A stretch of DNA of 64,000 nt from Nansenia antarctica. Taxonomy: Eukaryota > Chordata > Actinopteri > Argentiniformes > Microstomatidae. The notes below the pieces were generated by a model. The model saw only the letters and a program-made list of their open reading frames with translations, did no database searches and was not told the origin of the DNA. Location: NCBI GenBank assembly GCA_963989245.1, contig OZ022340.1, positions 39,836,982 through 39,900,981 of the forward strand, written 5' to 3'. Below, piece by piece: positions 63,399-64,000 of this stretch. Numbering within the stretch: the stretch's first letter is position 1; each line of letters opens with the position of its first letter. The position numbers were made by a program, and so were the translations under genes.

Positions 63399-63842
63399 TT
63401 GGCTTGTGATAAACTGCCCCAGCAACCTCTACAAATAAGACCTAGTGCTATGATAATTAACACACACCCCTCTGACCAGCCTGGAGAGCATTGGCTGGCA
63501 GTTTATATATTGGAGAGAGTTGGGTGTTTTTTTGACAGTTTTGGAAATGCTCCAAATCATTCAATATTTCCTAAATCGATTTATGACTTTTTAAACATGT
63601 CATGTGATGAGATACATTTATCAGACAAACCGGATGTCACATCGGTCACATGTGGTGAACACTGTATCTACTTCTTAAATCACATGTGTAGAGGCATCAC
63701 CTATGATATGTTGATATCTAAATATTCTTCTAATCTGTTTAAAAATGACACAATGGTAACACGTTTTGTGAAAAAGTTGCAACCGTGTGTGTGTGTTCAT
63801 AATGTGTTTAGTTGTGTTCAACATGTTCAGACAATTGTGTAA
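63399..63842 (+). CDS. Protease fragment lacking the oxyanion glutamine, unit 61
   Basis: Gln78-Val79-Gln80 replaced by Pro at 63630-63632, six units after the same allele in unit 55. Confidence 0.78.
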   Translation: MACDKLPQQPLQIRPSAMIINTHPSDQPGEHWLAVYILERVGCFFDSFGNAPNHSIFPKSIYDFLNMSCDEIHLSDKPDVTSVTCGEHCIYFLNHMCRGITYDMLISKYSSNLFKNDTMVTRFVKKLQPCVCVHNVFSCVQHVQTIV

Positions 63843-63954
63843 GATTGTGCAAGTCAATAAAATGTTGGTCAAATAAATTATCAGAGTTCATGTATCATTA
63901 CAATCATTTTTATTTAGTCAAGCAAGGGGTTTTAGTCAAACAATAACATAGTCT

Positions 63955-64000
63955 GTGGTGGTAGCGATGGTTGATAATGACTATTTTACGGGCGACTATG
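63955..64000 (+). CDS. Capsid-like fragment, 5' end only (edge unit 62)
   Basis: First 15 codons of frame A, cut by the window edge. TCT to TAT gives Ser10 to Tyr, seen in no complete unit. Confidence 0.5.
   Translation, partial: MVVAMVDNDYFTGDY

Larger units (their letters stand above)
1..64000 (+). repeat. Tandem satellite array, 1,045-bp unit, 61 full copies
   Basis: Head-to-tail copies, all in the same orientation, fill the window and run off both ends. Position 1 corresponds to position 1046 of the next copy. Each unit holds capsid-like frame A (447 bp), a 36-nt gap, protease-like frame B (450 bp) and a 112-bp spacer. Copies differ by a few substitutions and nine kinds of small indel. 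These indels explain all length variation, so no insertion of other DNA is hidden in the array. The organisation is that of satellite DNA built from a fragment of a Maverick/Polinton-type element. A collapsed or expanded assembly cannot be excluded from sequence alone. Confidence 0.98.

Noticed and set aside
1..64000. CRISPR array or bacterial repeat system
   Set aside because: The repeat is 1,045 bp, mostly protein-coding, with no short repeats separated by unique spacers and no cas genes.
1..64000. Complete Polinton/Maverick element or provirus
   Set aside because: No polymerase, integrase, ATPase or terminal inverted repeats appear; only fragments of two genes are present, repeated.

Overview
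The whole window is one head-to-tail tandem array. A unit of 1,045 bp is repeated 61 full times (units anchored at 175 to 63954), with part of a unit at each edge (1-174 and 63955-64000). No array boundary, unrelated gene or foreign insertion is visible. The distance from the first to the last unit anchor (63,780 bp) equals 61 x 1,045 plus 35 bp, and the indels I could place account for that difference exactly: fourteen +4, two -3, one +2, two +1, four -6, one +3 and two further single +1 events.

Each unit carries, on the + strand, two short open frames and a spacer. Frame A (about 148 codons) looks like the C-terminal piece of a Maverick/Polinton (adintovirus-like) structural protein, the family usually named after C. 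elegans F54H12.2 and probably a capsid protein. Frame B (about 149 codons), starting 36 nt further on, is an adenain-like (C5/ULP-fold) cysteine protease with a recognisable His-Asp-Gln-Cys catalytic set but a broken N-terminus. A 112-bp spacer follows, with two AATAAA signals on the + strand and one on the - strand. Both frames were incomplete before amplification: frame A begins directly behind a stop codon, and a plausible protease start (ATG at 627 in unit 1) lies out of frame with the protease body. The unit is therefore a chunk cut from a larger DNA-virus-like transposon and then amplified as satellite DNA. This points to a eukaryotic genome, most likely an invertebrate such as a mollusc or cnidarian; the species cannot be told from the sequence.

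Layout: units 1-15 (1 to about 15.7 kb) reappear as units 22-36 (21,960 to about 37.7 kb) at a constant offset of 21,959 bp with almost all rare variants in the same order, so a 21-unit block was duplicated. Units 16-21 and 37-43 share some variants in a rearranged order. Units 44-52 are a patchwork rich in a 4-bp frameshifting insertion. Units 53-61 are nearly uniform, and units 56-60 encode identical proteins.

By count, 44 of 61 A frames and 57 of 61 B frames remain open. Four of those B frames carry a 6-bp in-frame deletion that removes the predicted oxyanion-hole glutamine. I see no sign that the array makes a functional virus-like product. It is best read as a satellite derived from a viral gene pair, possibly transcribed. 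Protein numbering below counts the first codon of each open frame as residue 1. 'Consensus' means the most common protein in the array: Ser106 in A, Ala2 and Ile72 in B.
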